Source of the DNA: JAHOYW01 sp964515915 | GTDB taxonomy: Bacteria; Verrucomicrobiota; Lentisphaeria; Victivallales; Victivallaceae | DNA length: 17,198 nucleotides | Assembly (NCBI GenBank): GCA_964515915.1 | Contig: CAZEXM010000048.1 | Span: forward strand, 1-17,198 | Direction of reading: 5' to 3' | Shown here: piece after piece, positions 1-7,641 of the stretch | Layout: each line of letters opens with the position of its first letter | Position numbering within the stretch: position 1 is the first letter of the stretch | The notes under the pieces: generated by a model | Databases searched by the model: none | Told to the model about the DNA's origin: nothing | The model's input: only the letters and a program-made list of their open reading frames with translations | Made by a program: the position numbers and the translations under genes

Positions 1-48
1 TGTTAATGCAGTATATTATTAGTAACTAACTCTTAGATTGCAAATTGG
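1..48 (-). mobile_element. Outer end of a second IS630-type element, cut by the window edge
   Basis: Bases 1-48 align, in the same orientation, with the terminal 48 bases of the complete IS630 element that end at 8723. The last 26 bases are the inverted-repeat zone and hold the shared GATTGCAAAT core. Further inside, ATGCAGTATA matches ATGGAGTATA of the complete copy, so this is more than a chance terminal motif. Identity falls to about 75 percent over the outer 40 bases, so it is a related but diverged copy, not a recent duplicate. The expected TA target dinucleotide follows at 49-50. The transposase would lie to the left, outside the window. It could also be a solo end or a MITE. Confidence 0.6.
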
Positions 49-66
49 TATAAGGCCGGAATTAAA

Positions 67-768
67 ATGAAATTATCGAACGCCATCCCTGATGACTGGA
101 AAGAATTGCTGAAAGCTGAAATTGAATCCGACTGGTTCGGGGAATTGCAGATTTTTCTTGACGGGGAATGGCGAAACGAGACGGTTTATCCGCCGCCGGA
201 AAAAATCTTCAACGCTTTAGGCCTGACCCCGCTTTCTGAACTAAAAATTTTGCTTTTGGGACAAGACCCCTATCATGGGGATGGGCAGGCGCATGGTTTA
301 TGTTTTTCCGTGCCGGACGGAATAAAGATTCCACCGTCTTTGCGTAATATTTATAAGGAAATGCGTGCTGATTTGAATATTAATACGCCGGACAGCGGCT
401 GTCTGGAGTCCTGGGCTGAACAAGGTGTATTGATGCTCAATACTGTTTTGACGGTGCGCTCCGGGGAAGCTCAATCCCACCAGAAACGCGGTTGGGAAAA
501 GTTTACTGATGCTGTTATTAAACAGGTCAGCGTCAAAGCCAAACCAAGTGTATTTGTGCTTTGGGGCGGTTCCGCTCAAAAGAAAGCGGCTTTGATTGAC
601 GAAGAACGCCATCAGGTAATCTGCGCGGTTCATCCATCTCCTTTGTCGGCGTCGCGGGGGTTTCTCGGCAGCCGTCCGTTTTCTAAAATAAATCAGGCAT
701 TAAAAAGTTTAGGCCGCGAACCCGTGCTCTGGGATTCGATAGTTTCGCAAACAGAGTTTAATTTTTAA
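67..768 (+). CDS. ung: Uracil-DNA glycosylase, family 1 (UDG)
   Basis: Removes uracil from DNA by cleaving the N-glycosidic bond, the first step of base excision repair after cytosine deamination or dUMP incorporation; cytoplasmic. The 233 residues match the family length (about 225-230). The water-activating motif GQDPYH is at 65-70, with the catalytic Asp at 67, followed by the HGLCFSV strand. The uracil-binding Asn lies in LMLNTVLTV (about 122-130). The DNA-intercalation/minor-groove motif HPSPLSASRGF is at 189-199 and carries the catalytic His. The start has AAGG about 11 bases upstream. The gene begins only 17 bases after the TA that flanks an IS630 end, so its native promoter may have been displaced; no clear promoter is visible in between. 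Identification is secure from motifs. Confidence 0.97.
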   Translation: MKLSNAIPDDWKELLKAEIESDWFGELQIFLDGEWRNETVYPPPEKIFNALGLTPLSELKILLLGQDPYHGDGQAHGLCFSVPDGIKIPPSLRNIYKEMRADLNINTPDSGCLESWAEQGVLMLNTVLTVRSGEAQSHQKRGWEKFTDAVIKQVSVKAKPSVFVLWGGSAQKKAALIDEERHQVICAVHPSPLSASRGFLGSRPFSKINQALKSLGREPVLWDSIVSQTEFNF

Positions 769-843
769 GCGGTCAAGCTTATTTTATAAGTTTAGCGGCC
801 TCGCTTTAAACCCGGGATAATGTTCATCTTGTTATAAATATTT

Positions 844-1395
844 ATGACTCAAAACTTAAGGGTAATTATAGATATGGAAATGAGCAAAGAAATAGCTCAG
901 GCGATGATCGCCAGGGCAAAAGCTGACGGATACCTTGACGGCCCTTTAGCGGCCATAGGACAATTAGCGGAATGGGAAAAAGATATATTCGTATTTATGT
1001 TCAAGGAAGTCGAAAAATATCTTTCCCGCAAAAAAGAACGGGTTCTCTCTCCTGACGAAATAGTCTCGCTGTTCACCTATATTTTCGCCAGGTCCGGGGA
1101 AGCCGTCACGACTTGGTACAGTAATCAGAAATTCACTTTTGACGCGCACGGCATGTTTGATTGTAAAGTCCCCATCTATAATGACGACAAACTTTTGCAG
1201 TATTTCAAAACCCTGAAGCTGGCGGCGGACATGGCTGACGCTTTTGGAAAATGGAGCTCTGAAAACGCGGATTTTTGTACTGAAAACAATATAGATCCCA
1301 TTCTGCCTTTATTTGAAGCCCTGAAATGGACATGGCGGCTTACCCTTACAGTTACAATCGATTATCTCGAGCAACTCGGATACGGGTTTGAGTAA
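844..1395 (+). CDS. Hypothetical protein, alpha-helical, 183 aa
   Basis: I do not recognise a family. The protein is soluble with no signal peptide or membrane segment. It is rich in charged and aromatic residues and looks helical, for example the stretch around residues 40-70 (AEWEKDIFVFMFKEVEKYL) and the Trp-rich C-terminal part (about 155-175). There are only two Cys, spread out, so a metal site is unlikely. The first ATG (844) has no ribosome-binding site. The in-frame ATG at 874 is preceded by TAAGGG at 857-862 with an 11-base gap, so the true product may start at residue 11 or at the Met two codons later. Its position between ung and alaS, with gaps on both sides, does not suggest a function. 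Codon use resembles its housekeeping neighbours, so it is probably a resident gene. Confidence 0.75.
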   Translation: MTQNLRVIIDMEMSKEIAQAMIARAKADGYLDGPLAAIGQLAEWEKDIFVFMFKEVEKYLSRKKERVLSPDEIVSLFTYIFARSGEAVTTWYSNQKFTFDAHGMFDCKVPIYNDDKLLQYFKTLKLAADMADAFGKWSSENADFCTENNIDPILPLFEALKWTWRLTLTVTIDYLEQLGYGFE

Positions 1396-1688
1396 AGCGT
1401 CGACACCGGCAAAACTCGGTATAGCTTAGATTCTTGAAAAAAAATAAAACTCGGCCTCGTTATAAAAAAGCCAGCTCTTTTTTGAAAAGCTTTGCTTTTC
1501 GAGGCGGAATTATTCAATTGCGCGACTTCGTCGCTTAAGTTTCGCCCGTCGGATACGGTCGCCCAACGTTCCGTCGTTGGATCCCGTCCGGGAACGTCCC
1601 GGTGCGATATATTTTTGTTTTTATCTTTTTGGCAGTCGCGTCGGATTAGACACTTTATCTAAAAGTCTTAAATTTTATGCAAAATGAT

Positions 1689-1719
1689 TTGACAATTGCG
1701 GTAAACAAGGCACTTTAAA
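1689..1719 (+). promoter_or_regulatory. Candidate sigma-70 promoter of alaS
   Basis: A perfect -35 hexamer TTGACA is at 1689-1694. The best -10-like match is TTTAAA at 1714-1719, with a 19-base spacer, which is long. Transcription from it would begin shortly before the AGGGAC/GTCCCT hairpin at 1727-1748, placing that stem in the alaS leader. The -35 is good and the -10 is weak, so this is tentative. Confidence 0.35.
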
Positions 1720-1726
1720 ACCTTTT

Positions 1727-1748
1727 AGGGACGAGTACGCATGTCCCT
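1727..1748 (+). promoter_or_regulatory. Leader hairpin upstream of alaS
   Basis: AGGGAC at 1727-1732 pairs with GTCCCT at 1743-1748 around a 10-base loop, 41 bases before the alaS ATG. No T-run follows, so it is not a typical terminator. It could be a leader stem that affects translation or message stability of a gene with no visible Shine-Dalgarno sequence. Confidence 0.35.
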
Positions 1749-1788
1749 CGTTTCGAACTGCAAATTATATAACTAATAATAGATTATA

Positions 1789-3564
1789 ATGAAAGCTTGC
1801 GAGTTAAGAAAAAAATACATTGATTTTTTTGTCAGCAAAAACCATCAGGAAATCAAAAGTGCTCCTGTCGTTCCTGAAAACGACCCAAGCTGTTTATTCA
1901 CCACTGCCGGCATGCACCCGCTCGTCCCATATTTTAGCGGCGAAAATCATCCGTCCGGCAAGCGTCTGGTTGATTGCCAGAAATGCGTCCGGACCGGAGA
2001 TATTGACGAAGTCGGTGATTCTGTTCATTTGACTTTTTTTGAGATGCTGGGCAACTGGTCGCTCGGCGATTACTTCAAAGCCGAGGCTATTGAATACAGT
2101 TTTGAATTTTTGACCAGCCCGGAATGGCTCAATATAGCCTTGGACAAACTTGCCGTTACAGTTTTTGCGGGTGACGAAGACGCTCCTTTTGACGAAGAAG
2201 CCTGCAATATCTGGCGTCAACTCGGTATTCCCGCGGCACGTATCGCCAAATGCGGCAAAAAAGACAACTGGTGGGGGCCTGCCGGTTTGACCGGCCCCTG
2301 CGGGCCGGATACCGAAATGTTTTACTGGACAGGCGGCGGCGAAGTCCCCGAGCTGTTTGATCCTGAAAATAAACTCTGGGTCGAAATCTGGAACGATGTC
2401 TTTATGCAGTACAATAAAAAAGCTGACGGTTCCTACGAAGCCCTGGCACAGAAAAATGTCGATACCGGTATGGGCCTCGAACGCGTTACCGCAATCCTGC
2501 AAGGCAAATCCAGTTGTTATGAAACGGAGTTATTCCAGCCGCTTTTCGCTGAATTGGATAAAATTCGCGGAATTGACCCGCCGGATGAGCGAAGTGATTC
2601 GGAACGCATCATCGCGGATCATATCCGGGCGGCGGTTTTCATCAGTGCCGACGGAATAGCGCCGGGCAATGTCGATCAGGCCTATGTGCTGCGCCGTTTA
2701 ATCCGCCGCGCCATTCGCGAAGCTAATAAAATCGGCATCGCCAAAGCCTTTGTCGTTGGGCTCGCGCAAATTATCATTGATGATTATAAAGACAGCTATC
2801 CTGAACTTGCCGCCAACGAAACCGGAATCAGGGAAGAATTTGATATTGAAGAAAAACAATTTGTGGAAACTTTGACCAAAGGCACCCGCGAATTCGAAAA
2901 ATTAATCGCCAAAGTTCCAGCCCGTATCAAGAAAAAAATTATCAGCGGCAAAAAAGCATTTTTCCTTTATGAAACTTACGGTTTCCCGCTTGAATTAACC
3001 GAAGACATGGCCAGGGAAAACGGCTTTGAAGTTGATCGGAAGGGTTTTGACGAGGCCTATAAAAAACATCAGGAAATGTCCCGCAAAGGCGCGGAACAAA
3101 AATTCAGGGGCGGCCTGGCCGACGCATCCGAACAAACCGCTAATCTACATACCGCGACCCACCTTCTGCAGCAGGCTTTACGGCAGCTTCTCGGCGATCA
3201 TATTCAACAGCGCGGCTCAAATATCAACGCTGAACGTTTGCGCTTTGACTTTTCTCATGACGAAAAAGTCCCGCGGGAAGTTTTAGATAAGCTTGAAGCT
3301 ATTGTCAACGATGCTATTGAACGGAAATTAGCTGTTAGCTGTCGCGAAATGACGGTTGAAGAAGCCCGCCTTGAAGGTGCTGTCGGACTTTTCGGCGATC
3401 GTTACGGGGAAAAGGTCAAAGTTTATGATATTGCCGGTTTCAGCAAGGAAATATGCGGCGGGCCGCATGCGGCAAATACTGGTGAACTGGGCAGATTTAA
3501 GATCAAAAAAGAAGAAAGTTCCAGCCGCGGTGTTCGACGGATCAAAGCCGTGTTGGTAAAGTGA
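1789..3564 (+). CDS. alaS: Alanyl-tRNA synthetase, short form without C-Ala region
   Basis: Class II synthetase that charges tRNA-Ala with alanine and hydrolyses mischarged Ser/Gly-tRNA-Ala; cytoplasmic. The N-terminal catalytic core shows the FFEMLGNWSLGDYF motif 2 region (83-96) and motif 3 DTGMGLERV (225-233). A helical tRNA-recognition region follows to about 440. The editing domain is complete, with the zinc/editing site HTATH (454-458) and CGGPH (556-560), i.e. HxxxH plus CxxxH. The chain stops at 591 residues, right after the editing domain, whereas most bacterial AlaRS are about 870. The dimerisation/C-Ala (DHHA1) part is absent, and the 67 bases before the next gene hold no remnant, so this looks like a naturally short form. 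Short forms of about 590-600 aa are known in some bacteria such as spirochaetes. No Shine-Dalgarno is seen at the start. Confidence 0.95.
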   Translation: MKACELRKKYIDFFVSKNHQEIKSAPVVPENDPSCLFTTAGMHPLVPYFSGENHPSGKRLVDCQKCVRTGDIDEVGDSVHLTFFEMLGNWSLGDYFKAEAIEYSFEFLTSPEWLNIALDKLAVTVFAGDEDAPFDEEACNIWRQLGIPAARIAKCGKKDNWWGPAGLTGPCGPDTEMFYWTGGGEVPELFDPENKLWVEIWNDVFMQYNKKADGSYEALAQKNVDTGMGLERVTAILQGKSSCYETELFQPLFAELDKIRGIDPPDERSDSERIIADHIRAAVFISADGIAPGNVDQAYVLRRLIRRAIREANKIGIAKAFVVGLAQIIIDDYKDSYPELAANETGIREEFDIEEKQFVETLTKGTREFEKLIAKVPARIKKKIISGKKAFFLYETYGFPLELTEDMARENGFEVDRKGFDEAYKKHQEMSRKGAEQKFRGGLADASEQTANLHTATHLLQQALRQLLGDHIQQRGSNINAERLRFDFSHDEKVPREVLDKLEAIVNDAIERKLAVSCREMTVEEARLEGAVGLFGDRYGEKVKVYDIAGFSKEICGGPHAANTGELGRFKIKKEESSSRGVRRIKAVLVK

Positions 3565-3631
3565 TTATTTTAGAGTATTGTAATGCGAACTACAGGTTTT
3601 CGGGTACTGAAAACACAGGGAAAATTGTTTA

Positions 3632-4144
3632 ATGAAAAAGGCCGATTTGTTAATAGCTCATAATAAAGGAGCTTATACGATCATGGTTGAAGGGCGGGCA
3701 AATTTTGACTATGGCCTTCCCTTGCGTAACTTCGCCAGGAACCTGGATAATAAATTCACCCAGATTGCGATTGATTTACGATCCTGCATCGGCATGGACA
3801 GTACCTTCATGGGCATTATGGCCATGATCGGCTTGAAAGCAAAAAAAAATAATGTCCAGGTGGAAATTCTCAACGCCGATGAAAACAATCGTTATTTGCT
3901 TGAAGGCCTTGGATTAAACAAACTTTTTAAATTTGTCAATAAGGACGCTGGCGACATTTGCAAAGAGCCGGCCGCTCCGGCTCCTGAAGCGCCTCTCAGC
4001 CCCTTGAATACGGCTGAAACGGTCGTGGACGCCCATAAAATCCTGATGGACGTAGACAAGAAAAATGTTTTGAAATTCAAAAAAGTCGTCGAATTAGCCC
4101 AGGAAGATGTCGACACCCTGAAAGATAAAGGCAAAAATAAATAA
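3632..4144 (+). CDS. STAS-domain protein, anti-sigma-factor-antagonist-like
   Basis: Residues about 1-105 form a STAS domain of the SpoIIAA/RsbV type. These are small cytoplasmic switches that bind an anti-sigma kinase and are controlled by Ser/Thr phosphorylation. The phospho-acceptor loop is visible as DLRSCIGMDSTFMGIMA, with Ser57 and Thr58 as the likely acceptor pair. The expected following helix and LGL segment (about 91-95) are also present. Beyond it, a Pro/Ala-rich linker (about 112-125) leads to a charged helical tail of about 50 residues ending in KGKNK, which ordinary SpoIIAA lacks. AGGGA lies 10 bases upstream of the ATG. A 67-base gap separates it from alaS, so they could be co-transcribed. 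No partner kinase or phosphatase gene is in the window, so its pathway is unknown. Confidence 0.8.
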   Translation: MKKADLLIAHNKGAYTIMVEGRANFDYGLPLRNFARNLDNKFTQIAIDLRSCIGMDSTFMGIMAMIGLKAKKNNVQVEILNADENNRYLLEGLGLNKLFKFVNKDAGDICKEPAAPAPEAPLSPLNTAETVVDAHKILMDVDKKNVLKFKKVVELAQEDVDTLKDKGKNK

Positions 4145-4156
4145 ACACCATCAAGC

Positions 4157-6721
4157 CTAATTTGCGACAATATTAAGCAATCGTCCGGGGACGCAGATAA
4201 CTTTACGGACAGTTTTGCCTTCAATGGCGCTTTTCACCTGTTCGTCAGCAAGAGCTATTTTTTCCATTTCTTCGGGCCTGGCGTCAGTCGGCATCATAAT
4301 ACGGGCTTTGGGCCTGCCCATTACCTGAACGAGAATTTCAGCCTCGGCGATTTTCAGGAATTCTTCTTTGAATTCAGGCCAGGGCTCGTAAGAGATAGTT
4401 CCTTCATGTCCAAGTTCCTCCCACATTTCTTCGCCGATATGCGGAGAAAACGGCGCCAGAAGCTTAACGAAAGCCTCGGCGGCTTCACGCGGGATTTTAT
4501 CGAATTTGGAAAATTCGTTGACAAAAATCATCATTTGGCTGATCGCGGTATTAAAGCCGAAAGTTTCTATGTCATCGCCGACTTTTTTGATTGTCGCGTG
4601 CATAATGCGTAATTGTCCGCCGGTACAGGCCTCGTCAGTAATTTCGGAACAGACAATCATACGCCAGGCGCGTTTGAGAAAACGATAAACTCCTTCGACA
4701 CCTTTGGTATTCCATGGCTTGGTCGCTTCGAGCGGCCCCATGAACATTTCATACAAACGTATACTGTCCGCGCCGTAAACTTTGATTATGTCGTCGGGAT
4801 TAACCACATTTTTCAAGGATTTTGACATTTTGGCCGGGAATTCCTCAAGTTTTTCACCGCTTTCTTTGTTGACCGGGCCGTCCGCGGTGATTTTAACTTT
4901 ATCCGCCGGCACCAGGGCTCCGCGCGTATCCCGGTAGGACAAGCCGAGAATCATTCCCTGATTGACCAGCCTGGTAAACGGTTCCTTAGTATGAACCACG
5001 CCGATATCATACAAAACTTTGTGCCAGAAACGAGCGTAAAGCAGATGCAGTACCGCGTGTTCCGCGCCGCCGACATACAAATCCACCGGCATCCAGTAGT
5101 TTTCTTTTTCCAAATCCCATGGGACTTCGCTATTATCGGGATCAAGGTAGCGCAGATAATACCAGCATGAACCCGCCCATTGCGGCATAGTGTTGGTTTC
5201 ACGCCGTCCTTTCATGCCGGTTTCAGGATCCGTATAATCGAGCCACGCCCCTGCGTTCGCGAGCGGGGATTCTCCTGTCCCGGACGGTTTGAATTCTTCC
5301 ATCTCAGGCAGCGCCAGGGGTAAGTCGTCTTCCGGGACAAGTTTAATGGAACCGTCTTCCATGTGAATGACCGGGAAGGGTTCGCCCCAGTAGCGCTGAC
5401 GGCTGAACAACCAGTCGCGCAGCTTGTAATTAACCGCGGCTTTGCCAATGCCGCGTTCTTCAAGCCATTCGGTAGTGATTCTCTTGGAATCTTCTACTTC
5501 CAGAGAATTAATGTCCAAACCGTCGTTGTTCGCGGAATTTATCATTTTACCCTTACCGGCCCAGCAGGCCCGGCCGGCGAGAACGTCTTCCACGCGTATG
5601 CCTTCGGTTTTCGCTTCTTCCGCGTCCGGTTCAATAATGCATATAATCGGAATTTTGAATTTTTCAGCGAATTCAAAATCGCGCGTATCGTGCGACGGAA
5701 CCGCCATAATCGCGCCGGTTCCATAAGTTATCAATACATAATCAGAAATCCAAATCGGAATTTTATCAGCGTTAACCGGGTTGATCGCGTATGCCCCGGT
5801 AAATTCTCCGGTCTTTTCGGTATTAAGCTCGGTACGGTCAAGGTCGCTCATGCGTTCAGCTTTGCCGCGGTACTTTGCGACAGCTTCGTGATGTTCCGCA
5901 GTGGTGATGGTTTCAACGAGCGGGTGTTCGGGAGCCAGAACCATATAGGTCGCGCCAAACAAAGTATCCGGACGGGTTGTGTAAACAGTGATTTTATCGC
6001 CGCTTGAAACAACTTCGAAACTAACTTCAGCGCCGGTTGATTTTCCAATCCAGTTGCGTTGCATTTCTTTGATGCCCTCCGCCCAGTCAAGCTCATCAAG
6101 GTCTTCAAGGAGGCGTTCAGCGTAAGCGGTGATTTTAAGCATCCATTGGCGCATCGGTTTGCGGACAACCGGATGGCCGCCGCGTTCGCTTTTGCCGTCA
6201 ATAACTTCTTCATTGGCCAGAACCGTACCGAGGGCAGGGCACCAGTTTACGGCGACTTCATCAATATAAGCGAGCCCTTTTTTGTAGAGTTGCAGGAAAA
6301 TCCATTGTGTCCAGCGGAAATATCCGGGGTCGGTGGTCTTTACTTCGCGGTCCCAATCGTAGCTGAAACCCAGCGCGCGGATTTGTTCGCGGAAAGTATC
6401 AATATTTTTGTCAGTGGTAATGGCCGGATGAGTTCCGGTTTCGATAGCGTATTGTTCCGCGGGCAGGCCGAAAGCGTCCCAGCCCATCGGATGCAGTACA
6501 TTGAAGCCGCGCATGCGTTTATAGCGGCAAATAATATCGGTCGCGGTATAGCCTTCGGGGTGTCCGACATGCAAACCGGAACCGCTGGGATAAGGAAACA
6601 TATCCAAGGCGTAATATTTGGGTTTATCGCCAAAATCTTCAGTCTTAAAGATTTTATTATTCAACCAGTAATCCTGCCATTTTTTTTCGATTTTATCGAA
6701 TTCGTAATGCTCTTTGCCCAT
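4157..6721 (-). CDS. leuS: Leucyl-tRNA synthetase
   Basis: Class I synthetase that charges tRNA-Leu; cytoplasmic. The 854 residues match bacterial LeuRS (about 860). The Rossmann HIGH motif is HVGH (51-54) in the segment MFPYPSGSGLHVGHPEGY. The CP1 editing domain carries the Thr-rich TTRPDTLFGATYMV (248-261), so post-transfer editing is expected to be intact. KMSKS is at 631-635, followed by the bacterial-type NVVNPDDII. The C-terminal anticodon-binding and tail regions are complete and end in LLNIVAN. The gene converges on the STAS gene with only 12 bases between stop codons, leaving no room for a terminator between them. It starts at the only good Met with the family N-terminus (MGKEHYEFDKIEKKWQ); no strong ribosome-binding site is visible. 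Confidence 0.98.
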   Translation of the reverse strand: MGKEHYEFDKIEKKWQDYWLNNKIFKTEDFGDKPKYYALDMFPYPSGSGLHVGHPEGYTATDIICRYKRMRGFNVLHPMGWDAFGLPAEQYAIETGTHPAITTDKNIDTFREQIRALGFSYDWDREVKTTDPGYFRWTQWIFLQLYKKGLAYIDEVAVNWCPALGTVLANEEVIDGKSERGGHPVVRKPMRQWMLKITAYAERLLEDLDELDWAEGIKEMQRNWIGKSTGAEVSFEVVSSGDKITVYTTRPDTLFGATYMVLAPEHPLVETITTAEHHEAVAKYRGKAERMSDLDRTELNTEKTGEFTGAYAINPVNADKIPIWISDYVLITYGTGAIMAVPSHDTRDFEFAEKFKIPIICIIEPDAEEAKTEGIRVEDVLAGRACWAGKGKMINSANNDGLDINSLEVEDSKRITTEWLEERGIGKAAVNYKLRDWLFSRQRYWGEPFPVIHMEDGSIKLVPEDDLPLALPEMEEFKPSGTGESPLANAGAWLDYTDPETGMKGRRETNTMPQWAGSCWYYLRYLDPDNSEVPWDLEKENYWMPVDLYVGGAEHAVLHLLYARFWHKVLYDIGVVHTKEPFTRLVNQGMILGLSYRDTRGALVPADKVKITADGPVNKESGEKLEEFPAKMSKSLKNVVNPDDIIKVYGADSIRLYEMFMGPLEATKPWNTKGVEGVYRFLKRAWRMIVCSEITDEACTGGQLRIMHATIKKVGDDIETFGFNTAISQMMIFVNEFSKFDKIPREAAEAFVKLLAPFSPHIGEEMWEELGHEGTISYEPWPEFKEEFLKIAEAEILVQVMGRPKARIMMPTDARPEEMEKIALADEQVKSAIEGKTVRKVICVPGRLLNIVAN

Positions 6722-6909
6722 TTTATATCCGAATTATTATATGAGTTTAAAATTTTAATCATCGTAATATGTAATCTAAACAGCTATAATGCAACAGGCA
6801 TAGAGCAAAAAAACAAAAATACACATTGTTTATTTGACAAAATCAAATATAACACTATTATTATATAATAAAGATATTATATTTAATAAAAAATAAAAGG
6901 TCATTGATT
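6722..6909. other. AT-rich divergent intergenic region between leuS and the CoA-binding gene
   Basis: A very AT-rich stretch of 188 bases with no coding potential on either strand. It must carry promoters for both divergent genes. The rightward one is annotated separately. For leuS a TATAAT-like element is seen on the minus strand near 6736-6742, but without a convincing -35. Confidence 0.5.
6834..6861 (+). promoter_or_regulatory. Sigma-70 promoter for the CoA-binding/arsR unit
   Basis: A perfect -35 TTGACA is at 6834-6839 and a -10 TATTAT at 6856-6861, with a 16-base spacer. Transcription would start near 6868, about 40 bases before the ATG at 6910. The surrounding TATATAAT-rich DNA gives other possible -10 boxes, but at unsuitable distances. 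Confidence 0.6.
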
Positions 6910-7292
6910 ATGTCGGAAAAAACTCAAACAGTAGTAGTATTGGGAGCGTCGCCTAAGCCGGAACGCTATTCCAATCAGGCAGTTTCCACGCTCAGCGAAT
7001 ATGGCTATAATGTCATTCCAATAAATCCTTCCGGCACTGCGATCCATGGTTTTGTCGCGACAAAGAGGCTGGAGGATATTGAAATACCGGTCGGAACCTT
7101 GACGCTATATGTTAACGCGGAAGTGTCTTCCAGGCTGTGTGAGGCAATTTTGCAACTCGAGCCGGGACGTGTTATATTCAATCCCGGACAGAGAATCCGG
7201 AACTGGAGAAAGCATTGGCGGGCAAGGGGATAAAGTTTATTTACGCCTGTACTTTGGTTTTGCTGCGGACAGGGCAATTCGAGGAGGCCTGA
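6910..7292 (+). pseudogene. CoA-binding-domain protein (YccU-like), frameshifted
   Basis: Small Rossmann-fold protein of the CoA_binding_2 type. The Gly-rich start VVVLGASPKPERYSNQAV and the later VIPINPSG and VIFNPG strands are typical. ATG 6910 is chosen over the TTG at 6904 because AAAGG (6896-6900) is 9 bases from it. Translation in the first frame runs only to TAA at 7231-7233, with an untypical Arg/Trp-rich end after FNPG. From about 7188 another frame continues the family sequence: TENPELEKALAGKGIKF, then IYACTLVLLRTGQFEEA and TGA at 7290-7292. One base is missing near 7186-7190; restoring it gives a normal 127-aa protein. It could be a real mutation or a sequencing/assembly error. The restored stop lies one base before the arsR start, so the two genes form an operon. 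Confidence 0.85.
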
Positions 7293-7293
7293 C

Positions 7294-7641
7294 ATGTATG
7301 ATAAAAAAAACATCGCGAATCTACTGAAGGTGCTGGGACATCCGGTCCGGCTGCGGATACTGCATTTTCTGCTCAAGGGGCCGAGCTGCGCGACTTTGAC
7401 CAACCGTAATATTGCCGTCTCGCAGCCGAATCTTTCGCAGCATTTGAAAGCCTTGACGGACGCGGGAGTGCTGGATTTTCGCAAACTCGGCACGAAAAGA
7501 TGTTTTTACATTATTCGCCCGGATTTTGTCAAAGAATTGTTGGGCTTGTTTGATAAAGACTGGAAACGGGTTACTTTTAAAAAAGAAGATTTAATACCGA
7601 TTTGCAATCTAAAGGTTATTAACTATCCAATTAAAACCTGA
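7294..7641 (+). CDS. ArsR-family winged-helix regulator, C-terminus altered by an IS insertion
   Basis: DNA-binding repressor of about 100 residues. The winged helix is seen from residue 8 (NLLKVLGHPVRLRILHFLL), with recognition helix SQPNLSQHLKALTDAGVL at 43-60 and the wing at 62-73. The ELCVCDL metal-binding box of classical ArsR/SmtB is absent. Two Cys (32 and 70) could be a thiol or redox sensor, but this is a guess. GAGGAGG at 7281-7287 is a strong ribosome-binding site inside the end of the preceding CoA-binding gene. Codons 1-101 are native. The last 14 residues (PICNLKVINYPIKT) are encoded by the IS630 end. Removing the IS and one TA restores an immediate TAA stop (8726-8728), giving a 101-aa protein, so the fold should be intact. 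Confidence 0.9.
   Translation: MYDKKNIANLLKVLGHPVRLRILHFLLKGPSCATLTNRNIAVSQPNLSQHLKALTDAGVLDFRKLGTKRCFYIIRPDFVKELLGLFDKDWKRVTFKKEDLIPICNLKVINYPIKT
7597..7622 (+). repeat. Left terminal inverted repeat of the IS630 element
   Basis: 26 bases complementary to 8698-8723 with two mismatches. The transposase stop codon (7609-7611, minus strand) lies inside this repeat. Its outer part is translated as the tail of arsR on the plus strand. Confidence 0.88.

Larger units (their letters stand above)
1396..1788. other. 393-bp intergenic region with a GC-rich hairpin cluster
   Basis: There is no open gene here. From 1484 to 1602 four short perfect inverted repeats follow each other: GAAAAGC/GCTTTTC (1484-1500), GCGAC/GTCGC (1522-1534), CCAACG/CGTTGG (1563-1580) and CCGGGA/TCCCGG (1588-1602). 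The block from about 1500 to 1605 is visibly richer in GC than the AT-rich DNA on both sides. Some segments can pair in another way: GCGAC at 1522 with GTCGC at 1558-1562, and ACGTTCC at 1566-1572 with GGAACGT at 1591-1597. None of the stems is followed by a T-run on the plus strand, so they are not ordinary terminators of the upstream gene. The block could be a structured RNA or a REP/MITE-like repeat. Confidence 0.6.

Noticed and set aside
767..805. Short stems after ung (AAGC/GCTT and AGCG/CGCT)
   Set aside because: Four-base stems without a T-run; too weak to call a terminator.
1758..1780. TGCAAAT...TATAA sequence upstream of alaS resembling an IS630 terminus
   Set aside because: Only about half of the terminal repeat matches and a gap is needed; chance similarity in AT-rich DNA.
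1894..2502. About 200-codon minus-strand open frame inside alaS
   Set aside because: Antisense to the conserved AlaRS catalytic core and without features of its own.
3596..3614. GTTTTC/GAAAAC hairpin between alaS and the STAS gene
   Set aside because: A weak six-base stem with no T-run after it; it does not support a terminator or regulator.
6059..6868. Long plus-strand open frame (about 270 codons) opposite leuS
   Set aside because: It lies antisense to conserved leuS motifs and the product has no recognisable domain; it is a shadow of leuS codon bias.
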